The translations under genes were made by a program, and so were the position numbers. A DNA stretch of 64,000 nucleotides from JAHOYW01 sp963664605. GTDB taxonomy: Bacteria; Verrucomicrobiota; Lentisphaeria; Victivallales; Victivallaceae. Positions 42,548-51,325 of the stretch are shown here, piece after piece (within the stretch, counting starts at the first letter, position 1; every line of letters begins with the position of its first letter). The notes under the pieces are model-generated. The model saw only the letters and a list, made by a program, of their open reading frames with translations. It ran no database searches and was not told the DNA's origin. The stretch is from NCBI GenBank assembly GCA_963664605.1, contig OY761536.1, positions 2,232,001 to 2,296,000 of the forward strand. Direction: 5' to 3'.

Positions 42548-45500
42548 CAAAAGAATTTGACATATTGACCCATCCTTTGAAACTGGGAACGCAGAGCTTG
42601 ATTGAGGCCAGCGCCGGAACCGGGAAGACTACAGCGCTGGAAAATCTGGTATTGCGTCTGCTTATTGACGGTGTTGTTATGCAGGATGGAAATCGGCGAA
42701 TGCTGAAAATTTCAGAAATACTGCTGGTAACTTTTACTGAAGCCGCGACTGCTGAACTGATTCAAAGAGTCAGGGACAATATTTCGCACGCCCTTCAAAT
42801 GCTTAAGAATGATGAGCTTGAAGATGATGTCACTGGCAGGATTCTTGCAAGCAGCACCAAGTCAAAAAAAGATATTAAGCTGTCATTACACATGGCTTTG
42901 CTCAGCTTTGACGAAAACGCAATTTCGACGATACACGGGTTTTGTCAAAAGATGCTGAATAATTTCGCTTTTGAAAGCAACAGCCGTTTTAATCTCGAAC
43001 TTATCAACGACGACAGACCTTTCCTGCGGGAACTTGTAAATGACTACTGGCGTGCGAATTTCTATAATATTGACGGACAGGAAGCGAAAATATTAAAAGC
43101 TTCAAACTGGAATCCCGGGACTTTACATAAGCTTTTGAAAAACATTCAAAGCGCACCATTAACAGAAATATCCATGCCAGCTGATCAAGACGACCTGTAT
43201 GATTCATATACTGAATTTGAAAAGTATTGTCTGGAAAGTAAACTGCCTTATCTTCTGAAAGACAGTCTGGATAATTTTAGCAAAGCTTTCAGAAGCAAAC
43301 TCCTGAACGCCCTTGAATGTTTTACCTCTTTTCAAAACGTCCTGGATATACTCGGTTTTTTGAATATTGATATTCTGGAGAAGAATCTGCTTAAAAGAGC
43401 TAACTGGTCCAGGTTCAATGATTCGGTTCCGCCCGTGGGAAAGCTGCCGAATGACTTTGATCGGCTCCTGGAACTTGCCGGCAGGCTTGAACATGCTATT
43501 GAAGATCATATTACCGGTTTGAAGCTTGACTTTATTAAATATGTCCGGGAAAGCGGCGCCTTGAAGCAAAAGAAGCTGGCAGAGGGGGTGTTATCCTTTG
43601 ACGACTTGTTGATGGACATGTATAAAGCAGTCATGAAATCAGAAGTTTTCTGCAAGTTGATCTGTGGAAATTTCCCGGTGGCCATGATCGATGAATTTCA
43701 GGATACTGATCCGTTGCAGTTCCAGATTTTCAACCGGATATTCAAGAACAATGAAGCTATGATGCTGATGGTGGGAGATCCTAAACAGTCGATTTACCAA
43801 TTCCGTGGAGCTGATATCTTTTCCTACCTTCAGGTCTCGAAAGATCTGATGGACAGAGAAAAAAGCACTCTGACTAAGAATTACCGTTCAGATAGAAGGC
43901 TTATAGACGGGATAAACACAATTTTCAAGATAGACAATCCATTTGTTGAAAATACTATAAATTTCATAGATGCGGAAGCTGGAAGAGAACAGAGAAAGCT
44001 GATTATCAAAGATAAAAACAATTACGGCCCGCTTGAAGTATTGAATGGAGGCGGTGTTGCTAAAGGTGCTGCTTTGGAATTATTCAGCAAAGTAATATCA
44101 GATAAAATCGTTGATATGCTTTCTTTCAATAAAGCCGGACAGCCGATGGCGTATTTTCAGAACGATAATGGAAGCCGGGAACCGGTGAGAGCCAATGATA
44201 TAGCTATTCTGACTGACCGCAAATCTGATGCACAAAAGATGTGTGAACAACTGGCAAATGCCGGAGTACAGGCGACTTTGCAGCATAGCGGCAATATTTT
44301 TGATTCAGACGAAGCGGTCGAACTCCTACTTTTGTTTAACGCGATTATCAGGCCCGGTGATGCAAGCAAAATAAAAAGCGTTCTGGCGACAAACTTATTC
44401 AGGTTAAAAGCCTCAGAGTTGGAACAACTTGGCGCTGAAAACGGCACGAATAAAATGGAAAAGTGGCAGGAATTATTCTTCAATCTCCTCCAGATGTGGC
44501 AGGAAAGGGGCTTTATCCAGATGTTTTTTAATTTGCTGCGCTCTCCTGAAAGTAATGTGAAAGCCAATCTGCTCTCGCTTCCGCAAGGTGAAAGACGTTT
44601 GACTAATCTGCTGCACCTGATGGAACTTCTCCACCAGCAGAGTGTTAAGCGTAATTTGAGCCCGACCGCTTTAATATACTGGCTGCATCAGCAAATTAGC
44701 GTCCCCGACGAAAAAGAGGAACACGAGTTGCGACTTGAAAGCGACGAGAGCGCGGTAAAAATAATGACTGTCCATAAAAGCAAGGGCTTGCAGTTCCCGA
44801 TAGTTTTCTGTCTTAACCTTTGGCACAGGGAATTTGTGCCGCATGATAAAAATGAGGATTTCTTTTATCATGACGAAGAGTTCAACCAGCGTTTTGAGAT
44901 AAAAAACTCAAGAGAAACGTTTAAAAGTAAATACCGGCTTCGATGCAAGGAGAATTTGGGTGAGTTGATACGTTTGACTTATGTCGCCCTGACCAGAGCT
45001 AAAAATTACTGTTCTTTTACCTGGATTGACAAAACAAATAAAAGCGGGCTTGCTTATTTGGCTGAACACCCTCCGGCTGGAATGCTGGATGCTTTTTTGG
45101 AGAACGGCGCAGGCAGAACTGGGGTTCCATTGAACTGGCAAGGCCGTGAAAATATTAAGATTATTAATATCTCCCCTGAAGACTCCGACGGAACCGCAAA
45201 ACTGACAGCTAGTGTGGATGAGCCGGAATGGAAGATATTGCCGGAAGTCAGGGATATTCCGCGTGATTGGGGTATAATGAGTTTTTCCGCGATTACCGAA
45301 GGCAGTCATCATGAACACGAAATCCGCCCGGGCGATGATGATGAAAATAATGAAAGCGATAATATCCCGGTTGAAAATATTGATCTTTTTTCAGGTGCTT
45401 TGACGCTTGGGGATTTCCCGCGCGGCCCGGTCGCCGGTAACTGTATTCATTCGATCTTTGAAAAAATCAGGTTTTCTGACATCAAGTCTGAAAACTGGCG

Positions 45501-46176
45501 TAATAACAAAACGGTCGAACAGATGATAAAAGAGGAGTTATTTATTTCCGGGATGATTGAAGGAGGGAAGGGGAGCGCTCAGTTTGCTCACTCAGAAAAC
45601 CAACGCTATACGCAGATTTGCGACATGCTGGAAAATGTTTTGACATGTCCTTTGCCGGGTATGGACGGAACAATGTGTTTGTGTGATTTGGAAGCGGAAA
45701 AATGCCGTTCTGAAATGCAATTCTTTTTCCCGGCTGACAAAGTTTTGGATTCGCAGAAGATAAATGACCTCCTTAAACATTTAAGTGGTCGGAAATCGAA
45801 TTTGCCTACCGCGCCTCTGCGTGGTTTTGTCAACGGTTTTATTGATCTGGTTTTTGAGTCCAATGGACGCTATTATATAATTGACTGGAAAAGCAATGAC
45901 CTCGGCTCCAGCCTGAATGATTATGACATAAGCGGTATGGCGCAGAGTATGTATGAAAGCTATTATTATTTGCAGTCCGCAATTTATTTGCTGGCATTGC
46001 ACAAATATCTGAAAAACCGCCTCCCGGATTATGATTTTGAAAAACATATAGGCGGCGCTTTTTATCTTTATGTCAGGGGGATAAAAAACGATTTCGCGGA
46101 CACCGGCATTTTCCCGATTCGTCCCAAACTGAAAACCCTGGAGCTTCTGGAAAATATATTTGAGGCGGGACAATGA
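42544..46176 (+). CDS. recB: Exodeoxyribonuclease V beta subunit RecB
   Basis: A 1210-residue UvrD-type helicase with nuclease. Walker A is ASAGTGKTT (about 22-30), and helicase motifs include VAMIDEFQDTDP, VGDPKQSIYQFRGAD and TVHKSKGLQFPIVF. The C-terminal nuclease domain shows NCIHSIFEKIRF and GFIDLVFESNGRYYIIDWKS with the metal Asp and Lys. I start it at the GTG at 42544, because GGAGGAGG stands just upstream and the GTGA overlaps the recC stop. A longer frame with ATG at 42454 lies fully inside recC. Its own stop overlaps the recD start (ATGA). Confidence 0.93.
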   Translation: MTKEFDILTHPLKLGTQSLIEASAGTGKTTALENLVLRLLIDGVVMQDGNRRMLKISEILLVTFTEAATAELIQRVRDNISHALQMLKNDELEDDVTGRILASSTKSKKDIKLSLHMALLSFDENAISTIHGFCQKMLNNFAFESNSRFNLELINDDRPFLRELVNDYWRANFYNIDGQEAKILKASNWNPGTLHKLLKNIQSAPLTEISMPADQDDLYDSYTEFEKYCLESKLPYLLKDSLDNFSKAFRSKLLNALECFTSFQNVLDILGFLNIDILEKNLLKRANWSRFNDSVPPVGKLPNDFDRLLELAGRLEHAIEDHITGLKLDFIKYVRESGALKQKKLAEGVLSFDDLLMDMYKAVMKSEVFCKLICGNFPVAMIDEFQDTDPLQFQIFNRIFKNNEAMMLMVGDPKQSIYQFRGADIFSYLQVSKDLMDREKSTLTKNYRSDRRLIDGINTIFKIDNPFVENTINFIDAEAGREQRKLIIKDKNNYGPLEVLNGGGVAKGAALELFSKVISDKIVDMLSFNKAGQPMAYFQNDNGSREPVRANDIAILTDRKSDAQKMCEQLANAGVQATLQHSGNIFDSDEAVELLLLFNAIIRPGDASKIKSVLATNLFRLKASELEQLGAENGTNKMEKWQELFFNLLQMWQERGFIQMFFNLLRSPESNVKANLLSLPQGERRLTNLLHLMELLHQQSVKRNLSPTALIYWLHQQISVPDEKEEHELRLESDESAVKIMTVHKSKGLQFPIVFCLNLWHREFVPHDKNEDFFYHDEEFNQRFEIKNSRETFKSKYRLRCKENLGELIRLTYVALTRAKNYCSFTWIDKTNKSGLAYLAEHPPAGMLDAFLENGAGRTGVPLNWQGRENIKIINISPEDSDGTAKLTASVDEPEWKILPEVRDIPRDWGIMSFSAITEGSHHEHEIRPGDDDENNESDNIPVENIDLFSGALTLGDFPRGPVAGNCIHSIFEKIRFSDIKSENWRNNKTVEQMIKEELFISGMIEGGKGSAQFAHSENQRYTQICDMLENVLTCPLPGMDGTMCLCDLEAEKCRSEMQFFFPADKVLDSQKINDLLKHLSGRKSNLPTAPLRGFVNGFIDLVFESNGRYYIIDWKSNDLGSSLNDYDISGMAQSMYESYYYLQSAIYLLALHKYLKNRLPDYDFEKHIGGAFYLYVRGIKNDFADTGIFPIRPKLKTLELLENIFEAGQ

Positions 46177-48038
46177 CTGAAAGAACATTCATAGAACAAC
46201 TTAAGGAACTTGATTCAAAACTGTTTTCAGCTTTGGATCTTAACTTCGCGTCTTTTGTCTGCCGGAGCGCGGGGGAAGAATATAATTATCCACTGTTCCT
46301 GGCGGCGGCGCTGGTCAGCAATGCCTCAGTAAAACGTAAATATACATGTTTGAACCTTAGCGAAATTTCAGGTGACCTCAGCGCGTATTTCAATGATTTA
46401 AATGACTTCGGGATGCAGGCGGATGAAATAAGAAATATTTTACGGAATTTTCCTGTCCCTGAAAACTGGTGCGAAAAATTGAGCCGGATCAAAAAAGCCG
46501 TATCGACGGCGTTTATGGGCAAGGTTGAATTTGTACCGTTGGTTCTTGACGGCGTATTATTGTATATTTACCGGGACTGGGTATGCGAACAAAGATTGGC
46601 AAAGGTCATTCGGGAACGCTGTGCAATTGAGAATGATTCAGAAATTTTTGATGTGAGTGGAATTTCGGAGTATTTCAAGCCGGAGACCGGAAAGACGGAC
46701 TGCCAGCAAATAGCTGTCCGGGCTGCTTTGCGGCAGAACTTGACCGTAATCAGCGGCAGCCCCGGAACTGGTAAAACTACGGTTGCCGCCGCGATCAGCG
46801 CAATGTTTCTTGAGCAGGACTCCGATATAAAAATAAGTTTATGCGCTCCGACCGGAAAAGCGCAGGCGCGTTTGCAGGAGTCAATATTATCCCAGATATC
46901 AAGCTTAAATTGTTCTGATGATACTAAGGAACGATTGCAGAAATTACCGATATCTACAATTCACCGTTTGCTGGGGAGTCGTCCGGATACTCCGCATTAC
47001 CGCTATAATCATAATCATAAATTAGTGCTGGATGTGTTGATTGTGGATGAAGCCTCAATGATTTCACAAAGTTTGATGAAGGCTTTATTCGTGGCTGTTC
47101 CAGCAGATGCTAAAGTCATTATGCTTGGGGATATGCAGCAGCTTGCTTCGGTGGAATCAGGAATGGTGCTGAGGGATTTTTGCCTGGCGGCCGCGTATAA
47201 CAAAGCTTTGTCCGGAAATGTTATTGAATTAAAGGAAAATCATCGTTTTGCTTCGGATCGGGGCTTGGGCTTGACTACGGCGTCAATTCGAACATTGCCG
47301 GAGAATCCTTCAGTTCATGACGCTGATGGAATTGTTGAGGCTATGTGCAGCGATTCCAGCGATGAAGTTGCTGTTCAGAAACTGCCGCCATGGGTCAGGG
47401 GGGAGTTTGAAAAGCATCTGGATGCCTATCTAAAAAAAATAATAGTTGATTTTGATGGTATGAAAATACCGTATTTAGGTTTTTCAGCTGAGAAATCTGT
47501 TGAACGAGCTTATGAACTGTTCAATAAATTCAGAGTGCTTTGTGTGCACCGCAATGGTTTGTACGGCTCGGAAATAATTAATAATTTAATCGAAGAGATG
47601 TTAATGCCGCAGACCAAACGCAACCGGCAGTTATTTTATCACGGCAAGCCGATTATAATCAATGAAAACAATTACGCTATGGAGCTTTTTAACGGTGATA
47701 CCGGGATGATATGGCGAGATGGTAAAGGTGTTTTAAAAGCGTTTTTCCCAAGTTCCAATGTTGATAATCAGCAGTTCAGGAGTTTTGATATGAACTTGCT
47801 GCCTGCGTTCAGTTCAGCCTATGCGATAACTGTACATAAAGCGCAAGGTTCAGGTTTTCAACAGGTACTGATAATAACACCGTCTGAATTATCGCCACTA
47901 ATGACGCGGGAAATGATCTATACCGCTTTGAGCCGTGCTGAAAAACGCGCGGTTTTCTGGAGTGATCCTGAAATCCTTTCAACTGCACTGCAAAGCGTTA
48001 CAAAACGCCATTCAAATCTGCGTAATTGCCTTAGCTGA
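46173..48038 (+). CDS. recD: Exodeoxyribonuclease V alpha subunit RecD
   Basis: A 621-residue superfamily 1B helicase. Walker A is GSPGTGKT (195-202), Walker B is VLIVDEASMIS, and further motifs are MLGDMQQLASVESG and, near the C-terminus, AYAITVHKAQGSGF and YTALSRAEKRAVF. It is the fast 5'-3' motor of RecBCD. Its ATG overlaps the recB stop by four bases, so the three proteins should be made together. The trimer has no AddAB counterpart in the window. Confidence 0.94.
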   Translation: MTERTFIEQLKELDSKLFSALDLNFASFVCRSAGEEYNYPLFLAAALVSNASVKRKYTCLNLSEISGDLSAYFNDLNDFGMQADEIRNILRNFPVPENWCEKLSRIKKAVSTAFMGKVEFVPLVLDGVLLYIYRDWVCEQRLAKVIRERCAIENDSEIFDVSGISEYFKPETGKTDCQQIAVRAALRQNLTVISGSPGTGKTTVAAAISAMFLEQDSDIKISLCAPTGKAQARLQESILSQISSLNCSDDTKERLQKLPISTIHRLLGSRPDTPHYRYNHNHKLVLDVLIVDEASMISQSLMKALFVAVPADAKVIMLGDMQQLASVESGMVLRDFCLAAAYNKALSGNVIELKENHRFASDRGLGLTTASIRTLPENPSVHDADGIVEAMCSDSSDEVAVQKLPPWVRGEFEKHLDAYLKKIIVDFDGMKIPYLGFSAEKSVERAYELFNKFRVLCVHRNGLYGSEIINNLIEEMLMPQTKRNRQLFYHGKPIIINENNYAMELFNGDTGMIWRDGKGVLKAFFPSSNVDNQQFRSFDMNLLPAFSSAYAITVHKAQGSGFQQVLIITPSELSPLMTREMIYTALSRAEKRAVFWSDPEILSTALQSVTKRHSNLRNCLS

Positions 48039-48070
48039 AAAATAAGCTCAAAAAAAAGCTATTTTTGTAT

Positions 48071-48098
48071 TTGCATTTTAAAAATCATGAAGTATAAT
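48071..48098 (+). promoter_or_regulatory. Promoter of tRNA-Asn
   Basis: TTGCAT (48071-48076), a 16-base spacer and TATAAT (48093-48098) end 22 bases before the mature tRNA 5' end. Confidence 0.65.
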
Positions 48099-48120
48099 AA
48101 GAGCTCACGAAAGTGAATGT

Positions 48121-48195
48121 TCCGGCGTAGCTCAGCGGTAGAGTAGGTGGCTGTTAACCACTTGGTCCTTGGTTCGAATCCAAGCGCCGGAGCCA
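48121..48195 (+). tRNA. tRNA-Asn (anticodon GTT)
   Basis: A complete 75-base cloverleaf. The acceptor stem TCCGGCG pairs with CGCCGGA. The D arm is GCTC...GAGT, and the anticodon stem GGTGG/CCACT closes the loop CTGTTAA with GTT at 48153-48155. The T arm is CTTGG-TTCGAAT-CCAAG. The discriminator base is G and CCA is encoded (48193-48195). It stands alone between recD and the AbiJ-family gene, a common place for insertions. Confidence 0.96.
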
Positions 48196-48333
48196 GCTTT
48201 TGTTTTTAGTCATAACCAAATCCCGATAAAACTCCACTTCCCCTTTACATTTATCCTTGGGGGTATAACTATAAAAAATTGGCTCTATACCATGCCTGGC
48301 TCATAGATGACCATATATAAAGGGTGATAGTAA

Positions 48334-49164
48334 TTAATTGTTTACAATTTTCCCCTCAACAAAATTGATGAACGCAGAACAAATTACCAGCATAAATTTT
48401 GCATCATGAAAATTTATATTTGATTCCTCAATCAATGCGTGGCGGATACCCTCTTTATCAGAGGTGTATCCATAAAGTTTGCTAAAAGCGCTTTCGAGTA
48501 CTGGAGGTAAATTATAATTTTCTTTTAGCTTTTTTAGTAATTGTCCCAGTGTACCATTTTTTTCGCCAATAACCTGTTTAACCAAACTTTCAACTGCTGA
48601 AATAGATTCTTTTATAGAGTTTCGGTAGTCAGGGGTTGTTTTATCGGATAATAGTTCGAGTGCGCGGCGCAAATGTTCTTTTATAGGGGGGCGTTCTATA
48701 TCTAGAGCTTGTTGAACCTCATCAATTTCCTGTTGATCTGTAATAGGTGTAATTTTGTCATCAACAAATCGGTAACCGGAATTTTCTTTTTCAAACAAAA
48801 TATTACATTGCTTTATGAATTTAATTTTTGAATTTTGGGCTGGATGATTATTGGCAGCGAATTCAATAAAATCATAAATTTCAAACCATGAACTTTCAAA
48901 AAAATATTTGCGTACATCATCTAATAATTCATAATCATTTACAAATTTGATATCGTGCATAATTTCATCAACAGGTTTTTTGAAGTAATGAATCCAGATT
49001 TTTTTATAAAAAATCATCCTGATATTACTATTACTATGAGCATTTACATCAAAATAAAAAACTATTAATAAATTCCATAACCCATTCATTAAATCATTAT
49101 CTATTGATTCGAATTGGATTACATCTTTTACCGGCGTGTAGCCATACCTTTCTGAAAACTTCAT
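48334..49164 (-). CDS. AbiJ-NTD4 domain protein with HEPN-like C-terminus (putative abortive-infection family)
   Basis: This 276-residue protein starts MKFSERYGYTPVKDVIQFES and continues with a GLWNLL motif, the signature of the AbiJ N-terminal domain 4 family. The C-terminal part (RNSIKESISAVESLVKQ, later GIRHALIEESNINFHDAKFM) looks like the helical HEPN-type domain that often follows it. AbiJ proteins are linked to phage abortive infection, and HEPN domains are often RNases. I start it at the ATG at 49164, with GAGG at a good distance. It is AT-rich, a lone gene, and faces the tRNA-Asn gene, so horizontal gain is likely. Family membership is from pattern memory; activity is unproven. Confidence 0.75.
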   Translation of the reverse strand: MKFSERYGYTPVKDVIQFESIDNDLMNGLWNLLIVFYFDVNAHSNSNIRMIFYKKIWIHYFKKPVDEIMHDIKFVNDYELLDDVRKYFFESSWFEIYDFIEFAANNHPAQNSKIKFIKQCNILFEKENSGYRFVDDKITPITDQQEIDEVQQALDIERPPIKEHLRRALELLSDKTTPDYRNSIKESISAVESLVKQVIGEKNGTLGQLLKKLKENYNLPPVLESAFSKLYGYTSDKEGIRHALIEESNINFHDAKFMLVICSAFINFVEGKIVNN

Positions 49165-49538
49165 GCCCATCCTCAAAATATCTCTAGTAAATAATATTAA
49201 ATAAAATCCTACTACACAATACAATTTTATAAGAAAAAGTCAAGGTTAACATTCCCCCCATTATGCAAAAATTTAATTTCCCTTTTACAGCTAACGAAAG
49301 ATCAAGCCACTTTTAAAACATAAGTTATTATCAGGTCTAAGCTGGGGAGCCATTTTTTTTGCCCATATTCCTAATCTTGGATGAGAACCAAGCTTATTCC
49401 TTATTTTTATGATAAACTTTTTCCTTTTATATCCTTAATTGAATAAATAAGTATCAAAAAAAATTGCATATGTCTGTTTATAAAATCAGAAATTGTAGTA
49501 TATTGGATGTTTACGTTAATTAATAAAAGGATATTCTA
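49165..49538. other. AT-rich intergenic stretch
   Basis: About 370 bases between the AbiJ-family gene and etfB. I find no coding frame, RNA gene, repeat or tRNA fragment here. It must hold the promoters of both divergent genes, but no box pair is clear enough to name. AAAGGA before 49539 is the etfB ribosome-binding site. Confidence 0.6.
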
Positions 49539-50333
49539 ATGCGAATTGCTGTATGTATTAAGCAGGTTCCTGAAACCAAATCCGTGAAAATGGATCCGGA
49601 AACCAGGACAGTTATCAGGCAGGGAGTGCAGTCGATCATAAATCCGCTTGATCTTTATGCTATTGAAGCCGCTTTAGTTCTTAAAGAACAGTATGATGCT
49701 CATATAACAGCTGTATCCATGGGGCCTCCGCAGGCGGTCAGCGCATTGAAAGAAGCTGTTGCTATGGGCGTTGACGAGGCTGCTTTGGTTAGTGACCGGG
49801 CTTTTGCCGGGTCGGATACATGGGCGACGTCATATATTTTAGCCGGAGCATTAAAAAAGCTCGGCGAATTTGATTTGATTTTGTGCGGGGAACGTGCCAC
49901 TGACGGCGATACCGGACAGGTCGGCCCGGAAATGGCGGCATCTTTAGACTTGCCTGTAATAACTTATGTTAATCATATAAATGAACTTCAAGGCAAAAAG
50001 TTAAAAGTCTCCCGTTTAGTTGAAGATGGGGAAGAAAAATTATCTATGGAACTTCCCGGCGTGCTTACCGTCGTCAAGGAAATCGGAGAACCGCGCCTTC
50101 CCACTTTCCGTGGAAAACTGAAGTCCAGGGAAATAGAACTTCCGGTATTTGATCTGAAAACCCTGGAGTTGGATATTAGTTTAATCGGTTTGAAAGGCTC
50201 TCCTACCAGAGTCGTGAAAATATTCCGTCCTGAAGTCGTTCGTGAGTGCGAGTTGCTCAAAGCTGAAACAGAAGCTCAAATCACGGAATCCGTTGATGCG
50301 ATGCTGGCGTTTATGGAGGGCAAATCAGCATGA
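49539..50333 (+). CDS. etfB: Electron transfer flavoprotein beta subunit
   Basis: A 264-residue EtfB with the N-terminal VCIKQVPETKSVKMDPE and the family motif CGERATDGDTGQVGPEMAASL, which holds the second nucleotide (AMP, or FAD in bifurcating Etfs). It accepts electrons with EtfA. It is the first gene of etfB-etfA-FAD dehydrogenase, the same order as lctB-lctC-lctD of the Etf-linked, electron-bifurcating lactate dehydrogenase of acetogens. Its stop overlaps the etfA start (ATGA). Confidence 0.93.
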   Translation: MRIAVCIKQVPETKSVKMDPETRTVIRQGVQSIINPLDLYAIEAALVLKEQYDAHITAVSMGPPQAVSALKEAVAMGVDEAALVSDRAFAGSDTWATSYILAGALKKLGEFDLILCGERATDGDTGQVGPEMAASLDLPVITYVNHINELQGKKLKVSRLVEDGEEKLSMELPGVLTVVKEIGEPRLPTFRGKLKSREIELPVFDLKTLELDISLIGLKGSPTRVVKIFRPEVVRECELLKAETEAQITESVDAMLAFMEGKSA

Positions 50334-51325
50334 AAAATATTTGGATACTAGCTGAACAGGATGGAGGCAGGATCAAATCTGTTTCATACGAGCTTTTGAC
50401 CCGCGGCCTGGCGTTGGCGGAAAAAAGCGGACGCAAACTTTGTGCTATGGTTTTTGGGTATGATATTTCTGAAGACGGCTTGAACGAGCTTATCGCGCGC
50501 GGCGCGGAACGCGTCGTCGCTGTGGAAGCGCCTAACCTGGAGCACTTCCTGGTGGAGCCTTATTCGGTCTGTATGTTGGATCTGATAAAAAAATATGAAC
50601 CGGAAATAATCCTGGCGGCGGCGACTACGACTGGAAGGAGTTTGATGCCATACGTCGCAATGACTGCGGACGCCGGATTGACCGCGGACTGTACCGAACT
50701 GGATATTGAAGAAGACACAGGTTTACTTTTACAGACCCGCCCGGCAATCGGCGGTAATATCATGGCAACAATCAAATGTCCTGAACACCGTCCGCAGATG
50801 TCTACGATACGTCCGAAGTCTACCCCCGAAGCTCCCCGGCAGGAAGGGCGCAGTGGTGAGATTATCCGCTTGAAAGCTCCGGAGGAGGCCGGCAAAAGCA
50901 GAATATCCTATGAAGGATTTGAAGCTGATGTCGAGGAAATGAATTTGCAGGATGCCGAACGCATTGTTGTTGTAGGACGCGGCATCAAAAAAGCGGAAAA
51001 CATAAAACTGGCACGTGAGTTTGCTGATTTGCTGGGAGCGGCGCTCGGCGCCACTCGTGAAGTCATTGACCGCGGCTGGCTGAGTTATCCGCACCAGATA
51101 GGATTGAGCGGGAAGACTGTTACCCCTAAATTATATGTCGGACTTGGCGTTTCCGGCGCTATCCAGCATCTCGCGGGAATGCAGACTTCCGAATGTGTTA
51201 TCGCCATTAATAAAGATCCGGAGGCGCAGATATTCCATGTCGCTGACCTCGGGATCGTCGGGGATATTTTCGAAGTCCTGCCGGTTCTAATTGAAAAGCT
51301 TAAGCAGGGAGAAAAAATATGTTAA
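50330..51325 (+). CDS. etfA: Electron transfer flavoprotein alpha subunit
   Basis: A 331-residue EtfA. The C-terminal FAD domain shows GAALGATREVIDRGWLSYPH, QIGLSGKTVTPKLYVGLGVSGAIQH (split here for length) and VIAINKDPEAQIFHVADLGIVGD, the standard FAD-binding run. There is no N-terminal ferredoxin domain. It overlaps etfB by four bases and the next gene by seven, which points to tight coupling. It passes electrons between the dehydrogenase encoded next and NAD(H)/ferredoxin or a quinone; which of these cannot be told from this subunit alone. Confidence 0.93.
   Translation: MKNIWILAEQDGGRIKSVSYELLTRGLALAEKSGRKLCAMVFGYDISEDGLNELIARGAERVVAVEAPNLEHFLVEPYSVCMLDLIKKYEPEIILAAATTTGRSLMPYVAMTADAGLTADCTELDIEEDTGLLLQTRPAIGGNIMATIKCPEHRPQMSTIRPKSTPEAPRQEGRSGEIIRLKAPEEAGKSRISYEGFEADVEEMNLQDAERIVVVGRGIKKAENIKLAREFADLLGAALGATREVIDRGWLSYPHQIGLSGKTVTPKLYVGLGVSGAIQHLAGMQTSECVIAINKDPEAQIFHVADLGIVGDIFEVLPVLIEKLKQGEKIC

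Noticed and set aside
48039..48060. Hairpin AAAAATAAGCT/AGCTATTTTT after recD as a terminator.
   Set aside because: The stem is nearly all A-T with a bulge and has no clean U tract; too weak to call.
48170..49538. An attachment-site duplication of the tRNA-Asn 3' end marking an integrated island.
   Set aside because: I found no second copy of the GGTTCGAATCCAAGCGCCGG end downstream within the AbiJ interval, and no integrase gene.
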